Positions 9,978-18,542 of a stretch of 41,900 bases of DNA are shown here, one piece after another. The stretch is from Pseudomonadota bacterium (lineage in GTDB: Bacteria; Pseudomonadota; Gammaproteobacteria; Burkholderiales; UBA11063), in assembly GCA_003962985.1 (NCBI GenBank), contig RXKA01000004.1, positions 11,193 to 53,092 on the forward strand, written 5' to 3'. Under the pieces are notes generated by a model. That model searched no databases and was not told the DNA's origin. It saw only the letters and a program-made list of their open reading frames with translations. Each line of letters opens with the position of its first letter. Position 1 is the first letter of the stretch. Both the position numbers and the translations under genes were made by a program.

Positions 9978-10226
9978 ATGATGAATTATAATAAGACAGA
10001 GATTAAGCCAATTACCACCCGACAAGTAGCGGTAATATTGTTACTGCTACTTATTATCGGTTCATTAGTCGGTTTTGCGATTTACTCTATCAAAAAAAAT
10101 CGTGACATGAAAGCAAACTCAGAAAGAATTAGTAGTCTACGGTCACAGCGAGTAATTCGTAGTAAAAATGTACCTAAATCAAATGCCAGTGCTGAGCCAA
10201 CCAAGTTTACGTTTATTTTACGTTAG
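9978..10226 (+). CDS. Small one-span membrane protein, function unknown
   Basis: I do not recognise this 82-aa protein. It has a short polar N-terminus, one strong transmembrane segment at about residues 17-38, then a very basic, Ser-rich tail of about 44 residues (KKNRDMKANSER, SLRSQRVIRSKN). Lysines and arginines straight after the membrane segment suggest the tail is cytoplasmic. It starts 14 bp after the L,D-transpeptidase stop, so the two are probably one operon and a role with the transpeptidase or cell wall is conceivable. Its last 14 bases overlap the end of the opposing rhodanese gene, with no terminator hairpin between them. Confidence 0.65.
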   Translation: MMNYNKTEIKPITTRQVAVILLLLLIIGSLVGFAIYSIKKNRDMKANSERISSLRSQRVIRSKNVPKSNASAEPTKFTFILR

Positions 10227-10596
10227 ACAATGGCATTTCCACCGTTAATCCAAGATCATCCCAACGTATTATTCCACCATACAGCGAGTAAACATTGGTA
10301 TAGCCGATGTTTTCTAGTTCTAATGCAGATAATGCAGAACGAAAACCAATAGCACAATATAAGATAATCTCCTGATTCTTATCTGGTACGATTTGACTAA
10401 TCTCAGTAGTTAGATTACCTCTTTTTAGGTGAATTGCGCTGGGAATATGTCCAGTAAGCCATTCATGATCCTCACGAATATCTATCAAGATAAAATCTTG
10501 ATTATGGACCATTTTATATTGAAGATCCTCGATAGAGTATTCACTAATAAGTTGACGAACTTCCTCAAAAGAGTCAAAGATGTTATTTTGTGACAT
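10213..10596 (-). CDS. Single-domain rhodanese-like protein
   Basis: 127-aa cytoplasmic protein of one rhodanese domain. It contains IDIREDHEWLTGHIPSAIHL and the active-site loop CAIGFRS with Cys81 as the expected persulfide-forming residue. Length fits GlpE/PspE-like sulfurtransferases, though it has no signal peptide. An N-terminal extension of about 20 residues precedes the domain. Its ATG lies 2 bp after the rdgB stop without its own ribosome-binding site, which suggests translational coupling to rdgB. Substrate is unknown; sulfur transfer or thiosulfate handling is the family role. It converges on, and overlaps by 14 bp, the small membrane-protein gene. Confidence 0.88.
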   Translation of the reverse strand: MSQNNIFDSFEEVRQLISEYSIEDLQYKMVHNQDFILIDIREDHEWLTGHIPSAIHLKRGNLTTEISQIVPDKNQEIILYCAIGFRSALSALELENIGYTNVYSLYGGIIRWDDLGLTVEMPLSNVK

Positions 10597-10598
10597 AA

Positions 10599-11195
10599 TT
10601 AAATCAAATTAAAAAGCTTAAATTTACAAATTAAATCTTGAAGCGCTAAACCTCGATGGCTAATTTTATTCTTGCTAATACTATCTAATTCGGCAACCGT
10701 TTTCTGATATTCTGGTAACCAAAAAATAGGATCGTAGCCATGACCGTTTGTCCCTGCAGGATGATGATTTATTTCACCGTGAAATATACCTTCAGCAATG
10801 ATAGGTTGTGGATCTTCTACTGAACGAACAAACACCAATGAACAATAAAAATATGCTTGGCGTTTTTCAATAGAATCCATATCAGCTAATAATTTATTGA
10901 TATTATTAATATCTGATTTGGGTATTCCAGCATAGCGGGCTGAATAAATACCAGGTGCACCATTGAGAATAGTGACACATAGACCTGAATCATCGGCTAG
11001 TGCTGGTAGACCAGTTACTTTAGCGCAGTGCCTTGCTTTGTGCAACGAGTTCTCAACAAACGTAGTAAATGGTTCTTCGATTTCAGGGACTGCCAATTGT
11101 TGCTGGGGAATGATTTCGATGTTAAATTCAGCAAAAATTTCGCGGAATTCAGTGATTTTGCCCTGATTATTTGAGGCAAGAACAATTTGTTGCAT
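10599..11195 (-). CDS. rdgB: XTP/dITP diphosphatase (non-canonical purine NTPase)
   Basis: House-cleaning enzyme that removes ITP, dITP and XTP from the nucleotide pool (HAM1/RdgB family). The 198 aa begin with the diagnostic phosphate-binding stretch SNNQGKITEF (residues 8-17). ALADDSGL with the catalytic Asp, GIYSARYAG, GHGYDPIF and the C-terminal KNKISHRG complete the family set. Length is normal. It is the first gene of a two-gene minus-strand unit with the rhodanese gene, and is divergent from pgk across an intergenic stretch of 183 bp. No clear ribosome-binding site is seen before the ATG. Confidence 0.97.
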   Translation of the reverse strand: MQQIVLASNNQGKITEFREIFAEFNIEIIPQQQLAVPEIEEPFTTFVENSLHKARHCAKVTGLPALADDSGLCVTILNGAPGIYSARYAGIPKSDINNINKLLADMDSIEKRQAYFYCSLVFVRSVEDPQPIIAEGIFHGEINHHPAGTNGHGYDPIFWLPEYQKTVAELDSISKNKISHRGLALQDLICKFKLFNLI

Positions 11196-11249
11196 ATCTA
11201 GATTTACTTATAAATATTGTGGTTATTGCGAAAAGTTTTAATAATGGGT

Positions 11250-11302
11250 TAAAATATCATGCTTGAATTAATGTCAAGAATATTTATACCCGTGATATTT
11301 TA
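11250..11302. repeat. Long-spaced inverted repeat between rdgB and pgk
   Basis: TAAAATATCA (11250-11259) is matched exactly by TGATATTTTA (11293-11302). Inside the 33-bp spacer is a second, shorter inverted repeat, CTTGA-N7-TCAAG (11262-11278). The element lies upstream of the pgk -10 box and downstream of the rdgB start on the other strand. It could be a pair of operator half-sites or a cruciform/RNA structure. The arms are A/T-rich, so chance is a real alternative. Confidence 0.4.
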
Positions 11303-11335
11303 CCATGAGCTTAGGTATTGTTGTTTGGAATAGTA

Positions 11336-11341
11336 TATAAT
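11336..11341 (+). promoter_or_regulatory. Probable -10 box of pgk
   Basis: A perfect TATAAT lies 37 bp upstream of the pgk ATG, giving a leader of about 30 nt. The best -35 (TTAGGT, 11311-11316) is 19 bp away and poor. Confidence 0.5.
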
Positions 11342-11378
11342 CTAGTTGTAGTGCAAAATTCTTTTGAAAGGTATGAGA

Positions 11379-12554
11379 ATGAAATTTAAAAAAATTACAG
11401 ATTTGGATTTGGCTGGCAAAAAAATATTTCTACGCACAGATATGAATGTGCCATTAAAAGATGGTGCGGTTGGCGATGATACGCGGATTCGTGCTGGGTT
11501 ACAGACGATTAAATATGCATTAGAAAATGGTGCGCGAGTTATTGTTGCTACGCACTTAGGGCGTCCAACTGAAGGCGAAGTTACTGAAGCAGATAAAGTT
11601 AAACCAGTTGCAGATTATTTGAGTTCTCTATTAGGTGTTGCAGTGCCTGTGGTAAGCGATTGGCAGGCTAATGGAGTTAGCTTTACTAATAGCAATGTGG
11701 TGATGTTAGAAAATGTCCGTTGCAATAAAGGTGAAAAAAAGAATGTTGACGAACTAGGTCAAAAATATGCTGCGTTATGCGATGTATTTTGTTATGATGC
11801 ATTTGCTACAGCTCATCGCGCAGAAGCGTCAACTAACGCGGTTGGTAAATATGCGAATGAAGTGTGTGCTGGACTATTAATGGCAAAAGAATTGGAGTCA
11901 TTATCTAAAGCTGTAGCAACACCAACTAAACCAGTGGTTGCGGTTGTGGCAGGTTCTAAGGTCTCAACTAAGCTAACAATCTTGGATAATCTTGCTGATA
12001 AAGTTGATGTATTAATAGTTGGTGGTGGTATTTTAAATACATTTATGCTTGCCAAAGGTTATAAAATTGGCGCATCATTAGCGGAAGCTGATTTGGTTGC
12101 TGAAGCCAAAAAAGTTATGGATAAAATGGAAGCACGTGGTGCAACTGTTCCTTTACCACAAGACGTAGTAGTCGCAACCGAATTTAGTCCAAATGCAGTT
12201 GCCGTAGAAAAATCAGTTAGCGATGTTGCTGAGAATGAAATGATTCTAGATATCGGTAGTCAATTTGCTATGCAACTAGCAGAAGTATTAAAAACTGCTG
12301 GATCAATTATTTGGAATGGTCCGGTTGGCGTATTTGAATTTGACCAATTTGCAAATGGTACTAAAGTTGTCGCTAATGCAATTGCGTCTTCAAATGGCTT
12401 TAGTTTGGCAGGTGGTGGTGATACCATTGCAGCGATCAATAAATTTGGTATATTTGATCAAGTTAGCTATGTTTCTACAGCAGGCGGAGCATTGTTAGAA
12501 TTCTTGGAAGGAAAAGAATTACCAGCTGTTGTATTATTAGAAAGCCGAGCATAA
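11379..12554 (+). CDS. pgk: Phosphoglycerate kinase
   Basis: Glycolytic/gluconeogenic enzyme interconverting 1,3-bisphosphoglycerate plus ADP with 3-phosphoglycerate plus ATP. I place the start at ATG 11379: AAAGG sits 7 bp upstream, and the protein then begins [17 protein letters not shown], in register with known Pgk. Upstream in-frame TTG and ATG codons at 11364 and 11373 lie on or beside that ribosome-binding site. The 391 aa include the substrate motif near the N-terminus ([12 protein letters not shown]), [12 protein letters not shown]-like [18 protein letters not shown] and GGGDT. It is a single-gene unit ending in the perfect hairpin at 12563. No other glycolytic gene is nearby. Its product feeds the serine operon at 30-36 kb metabolically. 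Confidence 0.98.
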   Translation: MKFKKITDLDLAGKKIFLRTDMNVPLKDGAVGDDTRIRAGLQTIKYALENGARVIVATHLGRPTEGEVTEADKVKPVADYLSSLLGVAVPVVSDWQANGVSFTNSNVVMLENVRCNKGEKKNVDELGQKYAALCDVFCYDAFATAHRAEASTNAVGKYANEVCAGLLMAKELESLSKAVATPTKPVVAVVAGSKVSTKLTILDNLADKVDVLIVGGGILNTFMLAKGYKIGASLAEADLVAEAKKVMDKMEARGATVPLPQDVVVATEFSPNAVAVEKSVSDVAENEMILDIGSQFAMQLAEVLKTAGSIIWNGPVGVFEFDQFANGTKVVANAIASSNGFSLAGGGDTIAAINKFGIFDQVSYVSTAGGALLEFLEGKELPAVVLLESRA

Positions 12555-12562
12555 GAGTTGAG

Positions 12563-12600
12563 AATAAAGGCTACCATTGTTGGTAGCCTTTATTTTATTT
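12563..12600. terminator. Bidirectional terminator between pgk and pssA
   Basis: AATAAAGGCTACCA (12563-12576) pairs perfectly over 14 bp with TGGTAGCCTTTATT (12581-12594) around a TTGT loop. A-rich and T-rich flanks on both sides allow it to stop transcription of pgk (+) and of the prmA-pssA unit (-), whose coding ends are 8 bp from either side. Confidence 0.93.
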
Positions 12601-12602
12601 AA

Positions 12603-13301
12603 CTATATGCGATTGTAAATTGGTTGAAGCAATAAATTTATTCCAATATAAGTTGCGAGAAAAGCAAAAACTACTAATCCTTTATAAATTGGTACTAATG
12701 CCAATAGACCTAAGATTATCAAGATCAAAATAGTTGTTGAAACCTTTTTATTACCAGGCATTACTTTAAAGCTATAAAATTTGATGTTGCTGACCATTAA
12801 TAATGAACTTATAAACATAATTAAGGCCGAGCTATTAAATACTAGAGTGTTGTACCATTTATACTGGACACAGGTTAAAATAAAGGATACAACAAAGCCA
12901 CCAGCCATAGTTGAAGATAATCCGCGAAAGAAACGCTTATCTTGCACATCAATCATTATATTAAAACGAGCAAGACGCAATCCAGCACAAGCACACATAA
13001 TAAATGCCAATAAATAGCCAATCTTGCCAAATTTATACAAGCACCAACAGTATGTCATCATAGCAGGTGCTACACCATATGCCATCATATCAACAAGGCT
13101 ATCTAAAGAAGCGCCAAATTTAGTGCATGAGTTCAAGAACCGTGCTGAACGACCATCTAGACTATCAAAAATCATCGCAGCAATAACACCATAACACGCA
13201 TCGCTTAAATGGTGATTAATTGATTCAAGAACAGCATAGTAGGCAGATAATAGTGCCAGTAAACTAAATACACTCGGAATAATATATCGAATAGTTTTCA
13301 T
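12603..13301 (-). CDS. pssA: CDP-diacylglycerol-serine O-phosphatidyltransferase
   Basis: Integral-membrane enzyme that makes phosphatidylserine, the precursor of phosphatidylethanolamine. It is of the CDP-alcohol phosphotransferase (type II) kind rather than the E. coli type. The signature D-x2-DG-x2-AR-x8-G-x3-D-x3-D is fully present (Asp46, Asp49, Gly50, Ala53, Arg54, Gly63, Asp67, Asp71), followed by MMAYGVAPA, which favours PssA over PgsA. The 232 aa are mostly hydrophobic with about six to eight membrane spans. It follows prmA by 20 bp on the same strand and ends at the bidirectional hairpin. Using serine, it ties into the serine locus in this window. Confidence 0.93.
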   Translation of the reverse strand: MKTIRYIIPSVFSLLALLSAYYAVLESINHHLSDACYGVIAAMIFDSLDGRSARFLNSCTKFGASLDSLVDMMAYGVAPAMMTYCWCLYKFGKIGYLLAFIMCACAGLRLARFNIMIDVQDKRFFRGLSSTMAGGFVVSFILTCVQYKWYNTLVFNSSALIMFISSLLMVSNIKFYSFKVMPGNKKVSTTILILIILGLLALVPIYKGLVVFAFLATYIGINLLLQPIYNRI

Positions 13302-13321
13302 AAATCTTATTTCTCAGCAGA

Positions 13322-14206
13322 TTATTTACGCAGTCCTTCAAGACATGCCCATCCATCTTGAATTGTGTAAGTATTCATTGTAAACCATTGGCTATAAATC
13401 GTGCTCATTTCCTCAATCTGATCTGCAAGAATGCCAGATAAAATAATCTTACCATGTGGTTTAACATATGATGCAAGAGCTGATGCGAGCATTCGTAGGG
13501 GGTTTGATAAAATATTGGCAACAACTAAATCATATTGTCCAGCAGTAAATGTATCAGGTAAATAGAAATTAACATTGACTTGATTATTTTTTGCATTAAA
13601 TAAACTGGATTCAATAGCCTGAGGATCAATATCGACACCATCAACTAATTGAGCGCCGAGTTTTTTTGCGGTAATAGCTAGTATTCCAGATCCACAGCCA
13701 TAGTCTAATACTTTCATATTAGAAGTAATATTCTCAGCTAAATATTTTAAACACATGAATGTAGTAGGGTGTGAGCCAGTACCAAACGCCAATCCTGGGT
13801 CAAGGATAATTCCTGTTGCGTCAGGGTTTGGAATTGTATGCCATGATGGAACAATGTATAGTTTAGATGTAACTTCAATTGGTTCAAATTGACTTTGTGT
13901 TAAACGTACCCAATCTTGGTCATCAACTTGTTCTAAGACATAATCAAAAGTACTATTCAATTCATTCTGACTGGCTGCAATTATTGCTTCAATATCATCA
14001 TCAGCATTTAACAAGACAACTACAGTAGAGTGCTCCCACAGTCCTTTCACATCCATACCAGGTTCATTAAAGATTGGCTGTTCTAGTTCAGTTCCTTCGT
14101 ATTGGTCTTCAATACTAACAGATAATGCACCAAGCTCAAAAAAGATGTCTGATAGTTGTTCAGCACGTTTAGAGTCAATATTTATTTTTAATTGTTGAAA
14201 ACTCAT
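13322..14206 (-). CDS. prmA: Ribosomal protein L11 methyltransferase
   Basis: SAM-dependent methyltransferase that trimethylates ribosomal protein L11. At 294 aa it has the usual length. The N-terminal L11-recognition domain (1 to about 115) precedes the catalytic domain with FGTGSHPTT (141-149), the SAM site LDYGCGSG (167-174), acidic VDIDPQA and VANILSNPL. In many betaproteobacteria prmA follows accC directly; here a strong hairpin and a separate -10-like box (ATTATA on the plus strand, 14234-14239) lie between them. So prmA-pssA probably has its own promoter. No strong ribosome-binding site precedes the ATG. Confidence 0.97.
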   Translation of the reverse strand: MSFQQLKINIDSKRAEQLSDIFFELGALSVSIEDQYEGTELEQPIFNEPGMDVKGLWEHSTVVVLLNADDDIEAIIAASQNELNSTFDYVLEQVDDQDWVRLTQSQFEPIEVTSKLYIVPSWHTIPNPDATGIILDPGLAFGTGSHPTTFMCLKYLAENITSNMKVLDYGCGSGILAITAKKLGAQLVDGVDIDPQAIESSLFNAKNNQVNVNFYLPDTFTAGQYDLVVANILSNPLRMLASALASYVKPHGKIILSGILADQIEEMSTIYSQWFTMNTYTIQDGWACLEGLRK

Positions 14207-14267
14207 ATTATGAAATGATCTTTCTATTGTGGTATTATATGTTCTAATACCAGTTGATTATTAAGGA

Positions 14268-14297
14268 AAATGGTAGTATCTGTCAATACTACCATTT
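14268..14297 (-). terminator. Hairpin terminator after accC
   Basis: AAATGGTAGTAT (14268-14279) pairs perfectly over 12 bp with ATACTACCATTT (14286-14297) around a 6-nt loop. Read on the minus strand it lies 21 bp after the accC stop and is followed by only a short T run, so it may be leaky into prmA. Confidence 0.75.
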
Positions 14298-14318
14298 ATT
14301 TTCTAACAATTCATTACA

Positions 14319-15668
14319 CTATATTTTTTTATTTTTAAGATAATTTTCTAAGTAATGAATAGATTGCCCACCACCAACAAAGCCGTGTTCTTGTAACATT
14401 TCTTGGTGTAGTGGTATGTTGGTTTTTATCCCAACAAAAGATGTTTCTTTCAATGCACCCAACATTTTTTTGATTGCATTATCACGATTCTCACCATGAA
14501 CAATTAATTTCGCAATCATTGAATCATAGTATGGTGGTACAGAATAACCTGCATACACATGTGAATCAACACGAACACCATTACCACCTGCGAAGTGACA
14601 TGCTTCAATTTTGCCAGGTGATGGAATGAAGGTAAATGGATCTTCTGCATTAATACGGCATTGTATTGCATGACCTTTTAAATTCACATCTTCTTGAGTA
14701 TAACGTAATTTCTCACCACTTGCGATATACAACTGTTCTTTTACAATATCAATACCAGTAATCATCTCAGTTATGGTATGCTCAACTTGAACACGAGTAT
14801 TCATTTCAATGAAGAAGAATTCACCATTTTCATATAAAAACTCAAATGTACCAGCACCACGGTAACGAATCTGGCGACATGCTTCAGCACATGCTTCACC
14901 AATGCGTTTACGTTCTTCAGCAGTAATACCCGGTGCAGGAGCTTCCTCAATAACTTTTTGATGACGACGTTGCATAGAGCAATCGCGTTCACCCAAATAA
15001 ATTACATTACCATATTCATCTGCTAATACTTGAATCTCAATGTGGCGTGGTTTAGTTAAATAACGCTCCATATAGACAGCAGCATTACCAAATCCAGCTA
15101 ACGCTTCACTGCGAGTGATTTGAAGGGCATTAATTAGTTCACTTTCTTCATGAACTACTCGCATACCTCGTCCACCACCACCAGCAACGGCTTTAATAAT
15201 CACTGGGTAGCCAACTTTTTGCGCGATTGCGATTACTTCTTGATCATTCTCTGGTAATTCGCCATCAGAGCCTGGTACAACAGGTACACCTGCTTTGATC
15301 ATCGCTTCTTTAGCTTTTACTTTATCACCCATAGTTGCGATTGCATCAGGGCGCGGACCTATAAATACAAAACCACTTCCTTCAATACGTCGTGCAAATT
15401 CAGCATTTTCAGATAAGAATCCGAAACCAGGATGAACTGCTTGTGCATTGGTAATTTCACAAGCAGCAATTAAAGACGGAATATTCAAATAACTTTGTGC
15501 TGAACGTGCAGGTCCAATACACACAGCCTCATCAGCTAATTTAACGTATTTAGCGTCACGATCTGCTTCCGAGAATACCACAACGGATTTAACACCTAGT
15601 TCGCGACAAGCTCGCTGTACGCGAAGTGCAATTTCACCGCGATTAGCGATTAAAACTTTTTCAAACAT
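14319..15668 (-). CDS. accC: Acetyl-CoA carboxylase, biotin carboxylase subunit
   Basis: ATP-grasp enzyme that carboxylates biotin on AccB, the first half-reaction of malonyl-CoA synthesis. At 449 aa it is standard size. It has the N-terminal pre-ATP-grasp block [11 protein letters not shown], the Gly-rich loop [10 protein letters not shown], the metal/biotin site [15 protein letters not shown] and the C-terminal AEDP-PSPG region. AGGAA stands 7 bp before the ATG. It follows accB by 20 bp; order DUF3579-aroQ-accB-accC on the minus strand suggests one operon. The carboxyltransferase genes accA and accD are not in the window. Confidence 0.98.
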   Translation of the reverse strand: MFEKVLIANRGEIALRVQRACRELGVKSVVVFSEADRDAKYVKLADEAVCIGPARSAQSYLNIPSLIAACEITNAQAVHPGFGFLSENAEFARRIEGSGFVFIGPRPDAIATMGDKVKAKEAMIKAGVPVVPGSDGELPENDQEVIAIAQKVGYPVIIKAVAGGGGRGMRVVHEESELINALQITRSEALAGFGNAAVYMERYLTKPRHIEIQVLADEYGNVIYLGERDCSMQRRHQKVIEEAPAPGITAEERKRIGEACAEACRQIRYRGAGTFEFLYENGEFFFIEMNTRVQVEHTITEMITGIDIVKEQLYIASGEKLRYTQEDVNLKGHAIQCRINAEDPFTFIPSPGKIEACHFAGGNGVRVDSHVYAGYSVPPYYDSMIAKLIVHGENRDNAIKKMLGALKETSFVGIKTNIPLHQEMLQEHGFVGGGQSIHYLENYLKNKKI

Positions 15669-15688
15669 GATAATTTCCTGTTTAGTTT

Positions 15689-16141
15689 TTAAGCGATTAC
15701 AAATAATGGTTGACCATATTCAACAGGGCTACCATCTTTTACTAAAATCTCTTTAATTACACCAGCTTTATCTGCTTCAATTTGGTTCATTAATTTCATT
15801 GCTTCAATAATGCATAGCACTTGACCAACTTTTACCTCTTGTCCAACTTCAACAAATGATGGAGATGTTGGTGATGATGCACGATAGAAAGTGCCTACCA
15901 TTGGTGAGTCAATTGTTTTACCAAGAGGGGCTGCTGGTGTTGCCGACACTTCAATTGAAGTGGGAGCTGCTGCTGGTGCAATTGGTGCTGCCATAATCGG
16001 TGCGGCAATTGCATTTACTGGTGCAGTAACGCTACTTACGCAAGAAATGCGTAATTTGTCATCTCCTTCACTAATTTCCAATTCTGCAATACCTGATTCT
16101 TTAACCATGTCAACTATGGCTTTAATTTTTTTGATATCCAT
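15689..16141 (-). CDS. accB: Biotin carboxyl carrier protein of acetyl-CoA carboxylase
   Basis: Carries biotin between the AccC and AccAD active sites. I set the start at ATG 16141, giving [20 protein letters not shown] like known AccB, with GGA about 9 bp upstream. The longer frame from 16177 would overlap the end of aroQ. The 150 aa comprise an N-terminal region to about residue 35, an Ala/Pro-rich linker (about 37-75) and a biotinyl domain with EAMKLM, where Lys116 is the biotinylated residue. Leu instead of the more common Met follows it. Only 4 bp separate it from aroQ and 20 bp from accC. Confidence 0.97.
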   Translation of the reverse strand: MDIKKIKAIVDMVKESGIAELEISEGDDKLRISCVSSVTAPVNAIAAPIMAAPIAPAAAPTSIEVSATPAAPLGKTIDSPMVGTFYRASSPTSPSFVEVGQEVKVGQVLCIIEAMKLMNQIEADKAGVIKEILVKDGSPVEYGQPLFVIA

Positions 16142-16145
16142 GGGT

Positions 16146-16592
16146 CTATTTTCCTTTTTTAAAATGATTGATTGCAAATTCTAGGGCAGCTTGGTATCCA
16201 AATGCACCTAATCCACAAATAACTCCTACAGCCGCATCTGCTAAGTATGAATGATTGCGGAACGGCTCTCTACTATGTACATTAGATAAATGAATTTCAA
16301 TAAATGGAACTTTAACAGCTAGCAATGCATCGCGAATAGCTACGCTAGTATGGGTGAATGCTGCTGGATTAATGATAATAAAATCAATTCGAGATTTGGT
16401 TAATGATTCTTGGATTTTATCTACTAAGTCACCTTCATGGTTGGACTGATAGAAATCAATGTCGACATGCTGGGAATTAGCATAGTGTCGTAAATTCTGC
16501 TCGATATCGGATAATGTATTGTGTCCGTATATCTCAGGCTCTCTTAAACCTAATAGATTTAGGTTAGCACCATTTAAAATAAGTATTTTCAT
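16146..16592 (-). CDS. aroQ: Type II 3-dehydroquinate dehydratase
   Basis: Shikimate-pathway enzyme converting 3-dehydroquinate to 3-dehydroshikimate by the dodecameric type II mechanism. The 148 aa show the opening [21 protein letters not shown] with catalytic Tyr22, the conserved [21 protein letters not shown], and [12 protein letters not shown] with the catalytic His region. Length is typical. It begins 2 bp after the DUF3579 stop and ends 4 bp before accB. The aroQ-accB-accC order is a common arrangement in beta- and gammaproteobacteria. Confidence 0.98.
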   Translation of the reverse strand: MKILILNGANLNLLGLREPEIYGHNTLSDIEQNLRHYANSQHVDIDFYQSNHEGDLVDKIQESLTKSRIDFIIINPAAFTHTSVAIRDALLAVKVPFIEIHLSNVHSREPFRNHSYLADAAVGVICGLGAFGYQAALEFAINHFKKGK

Positions 16593-16594
16593 GT

Positions 16595-16912
16595 TTACTT
16601 TTCTTCAACAGCTTTTTTCATAAAATTAGCACAGTCAGTAATTACTAAATGATTATCTTTAGCAAACTGCATAATGTAATTAAATACTTCGGGGCTAAGA
16701 TCAGCTAGTTGACGTTTTACTGCTACGCACTGCATATTTCTAAACATCATGGGGCGTAAATATGGCGAATAGGAGAATTTTTTATCTTGAAAATCTGCCA
16801 AAATACAGCACAAACGGTCAACCCAATCACTAGGGCGAAAGCGTTTACCAGATTCTGTCTGGCCTTCAATTATAATCTCATCTAAATAACAAATGTCAAA
16901 TGTTTCAGTCAT
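16595..16912 (-). CDS. DUF3579 family protein
   Basis: 105-aa soluble protein that matches, from memory, the DUF3579 family of betaproteobacteria. Shared features are [22 protein letters not shown], then [16 protein letters not shown] and a C-terminal helix with [10 protein letters not shown]. No enzymatic motif or membrane segment is visible and the function of the family is unknown to me. It is the first gene of the aroQ-accB-accC run. Its presence is one of the stronger lineage clues for a betaproteobacterium. Confidence 0.85.
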   Translation of the reverse strand: MTETFDICYLDEIIIEGQTESGKRFRPSDWVDRLCCILADFQDKKFSYSPYLRPMMFRNMQCVAVKRQLADLSPEVFNYIMQFAKDNHLVITDCANFMKKAVEEK

Positions 16913-16967
16913 AAATTTTCTAATTCTACTTGCAAGATACTGTTTTTAATAATTTGCTCATGCCACA

Positions 16968-17003
16968 AAATGCGATGAATCAACCTAGTATTTTACCGCA
17001 TTT
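16968..17003. repeat. Inverted repeat in the acpP/DUF3579 divergent region
   Basis: AAATGCG (16968-16974) is matched by CGCATTT (16997-17003) with 22 bp between them. It lies in the 247-bp divergent gap between the DUF3579-aroQ-accBC unit and acpP, both fatty-acid linked. It could be an operator; the evidence is only the repeat itself. Confidence 0.35.
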
Positions 17004-17045
17004 AATTAAAATTAGTTTTGTTAATTATTTTTTATTAAATTTTAT

Positions 17046-17075
17046 TTGACGCACAGCCATACAATCTATTATTAT
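17046..17075 (+). promoter_or_regulatory. Candidate acpP promoter
   Basis: TTGACG (17046-17051) and TATTAT (17070-17075) are spaced by 18 bp. This predicts a leader of about 80 nt before acpP. The leader contains a possible hairpin, TTTAGG (17097-17102) with CCTAAA (17116-17121). Confidence 0.45.
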
Positions 17076-17159
17076 ATTGACTTATTAGTGTTCTATTTTA
17101 GGGTGTGTTACCGCTCCTAAATACTAAAGAATTAGCTATTTTTTGAAAGGTCCTATAGA

Positions 17160-17393
17160 ATGGAAAATATCGAAGCTAAAGTAAAAAAAGTTGTTGCAGA
17201 TAAATTAGGCATTGATGAAGCTACTATTAAAGATGATGCTTCATTTATCGAAGATTTAGGTGCAGACTCTTTAGATACAGTTGAATTGGTTATGGCATTA
17301 GAAGAAGAATTTGGCTGTGAAATTCCAGATGAAGATGCTGAGAAAATCACGACAGTACAAAAAGCTATTGATTACGTGAAAGCTCATGTATAA
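17160..17393 (+). CDS. acpP: Acyl carrier protein
   Basis: Carries the growing acyl chain on 4'-phosphopantetheine during fatty-acid synthesis. The 77-aa acidic protein has the DSL motif in [18 protein letters not shown], with Ser37 the modified residue. GAAAGG sits 8 bp before the ATG. Usually acpP sits in a fab cluster (fabD-fabG-acpP-fabF); here it stands alone between divergent DUF3579-aroQ-accBC and ruvB, with its own promoter region and a strong terminator. This suggests separate, high-level transcription. Confidence 0.97.
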   Translation: MENIEAKVKKVVADKLGIDEATIKDDASFIEDLGADSLDTVELVMALEEEFGCEIPDEDAEKITTVQKAIDYVKAHV

Positions 17394-17404
17394 AAATACT
17401 AAAT

Positions 17405-17436
17405 AAAAAAACATACGGCTTTCCGTATGTTTTTTT
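17405..17436 (+). terminator. Rho-independent terminator after acpP
   Basis: ACATACGG (17411-17418) pairs with CCGTATGT (17423-17430) around CTTT, extended by flanking A and T runs to a 14-bp stem and ending in T. It starts 11 bp after the acpP stop. Confidence 0.93.
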
Positions 17437-17493
17437 ATTTCTATCCACTCTTCTTCTATTAATTACACCTCATATTTCACCAGTTAGTTTATT

Positions 17494-18513
17494 ATGATCA
17501 AAAATGATGATTTGCAAATAGAGTCGCGTATTGCAACACCTGTAAAATTAAATCTTTCAGAAGATATTTTAGAACGTGCATTACGACCAAAAGAATTGTC
17601 TGACTACATTGGACAAAACAAGGTCAAAGAACAATTAGAGATTTTTATTACTGCAAGTAAAAATCGTATGGAGTCACTTGATCATGTTTTATTATTTGGA
17701 CCTCCTGGTTTGGGTAAAACTACTTTAGCACATATTATTGCACGTGAACTGGGTAGCAATTTACGTCAAACATCTGGACCTGTATTAGAAAAAGCAGGGG
17801 ATTTGGCAGCATTATTGACGAATCTTGAAGCTAATGATGTATTATTTATTGATGAGATCCATCGCATGTCACCAATAATAGAAGAGGTTTTGTATCCAGC
17901 ATTAGAAGATTTTCAACTAGATATTATGATTGGTGAAGGACCATCGGCGCGTTCTATTAAAATAGATTTACCACCATTTACATTAATTGGTGCGACAACT
18001 CGCGCAGGGATGCTTACTAATCCACTACGGGACCGTTTTGGGATTGTGGCTCGATTAGAGTTTTATACTCCAGAAGAGTTATCTGTTGTTGTAGCGAGAT
18101 CGGCACGATTATTAAATATGCAAATTAGTAATGATGGTGCATTTGAAATAGCTAAACGTTCACGTGGCACACCACGGATAGCCAATCGTCTTTTGCGTAG
18201 GGTGCGAGACTATGCAGATGTTAAACATAATGGTATAGTTAATCAAGAAGTAGCCAATGCAGCCTTACAGATGTTGGATGTTGATGTTCTTGGTTTGGAT
18301 ATTATGGATCGAAAACTATTGCTTGCGATAATCGAGAAATTTAGTGGTGGTCCAGTTGGTGTGGAGAACTTGGCAGCAACAATAGGGGAGTCTCCTGATA
18401 CTATTGAAGACGTGATTGAACCATATTTAATGCAGCAAGGTTTGCTTCAGCGTACTCCTCGTGGTAGAATAGTTACTGCTCTAACATTAGAGCATTTTGG
18501 TTATACTTCGTAA
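17494..18513 (+). CDS. ruvB: Holliday junction branch-migration ATPase
   Basis: Hexameric AAA+ motor that drives RuvA-bound Holliday junctions. The 339 aa contain Walker [10 protein letters not shown] (69-77), Walker B VLFIDEIH, the RuvB-specific [25 protein letters not shown], the arginine-finger LRDRFG, and a C-terminal winged helix ending RTPRGRIVT. Length is normal. ruvA and ruvC are not adjacent. No clear ribosome-binding site or promoter is visible in the 57 bp between the acpP terminator and the ATG. The Tim44-like gene follows after 29 bp. Confidence 0.98.
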   Translation: MIKNDDLQIESRIATPVKLNLSEDILERALRPKELSDYIGQNKVKEQLEIFITASKNRMESLDHVLLFGPPGLGKTTLAHIIARELGSNLRQTSGPVLEKAGDLAALLTNLEANDVLFIDEIHRMSPIIEEVLYPALEDFQLDIMIGEGPSARSIKIDLPPFTLIGATTRAGMLTNPLRDRFGIVARLEFYTPEELSVVVARSARLLNMQISNDGAFEIAKRSRGTPRIANRLLRRVRDYADVKHNGIVNQEVANAALQMLDVDVLGLDIMDRKLLLAIIEKFSGGPVGVENLAATIGESPDTIEDVIEPYLMQQGLLQRTPRGRIVTALTLEHFGYTS

Positions 18514-18542
18514 GAAGATTTTTAAAGGTGAGTTGAAAACAT

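Noticed and set aside
16967..16978. AAAATGCGATGA shared with 24197-24208 as a common regulatory site
   Set aside because: A 12-base match between two A/T-rich gaps is within chance expectation and the surroundings differ.
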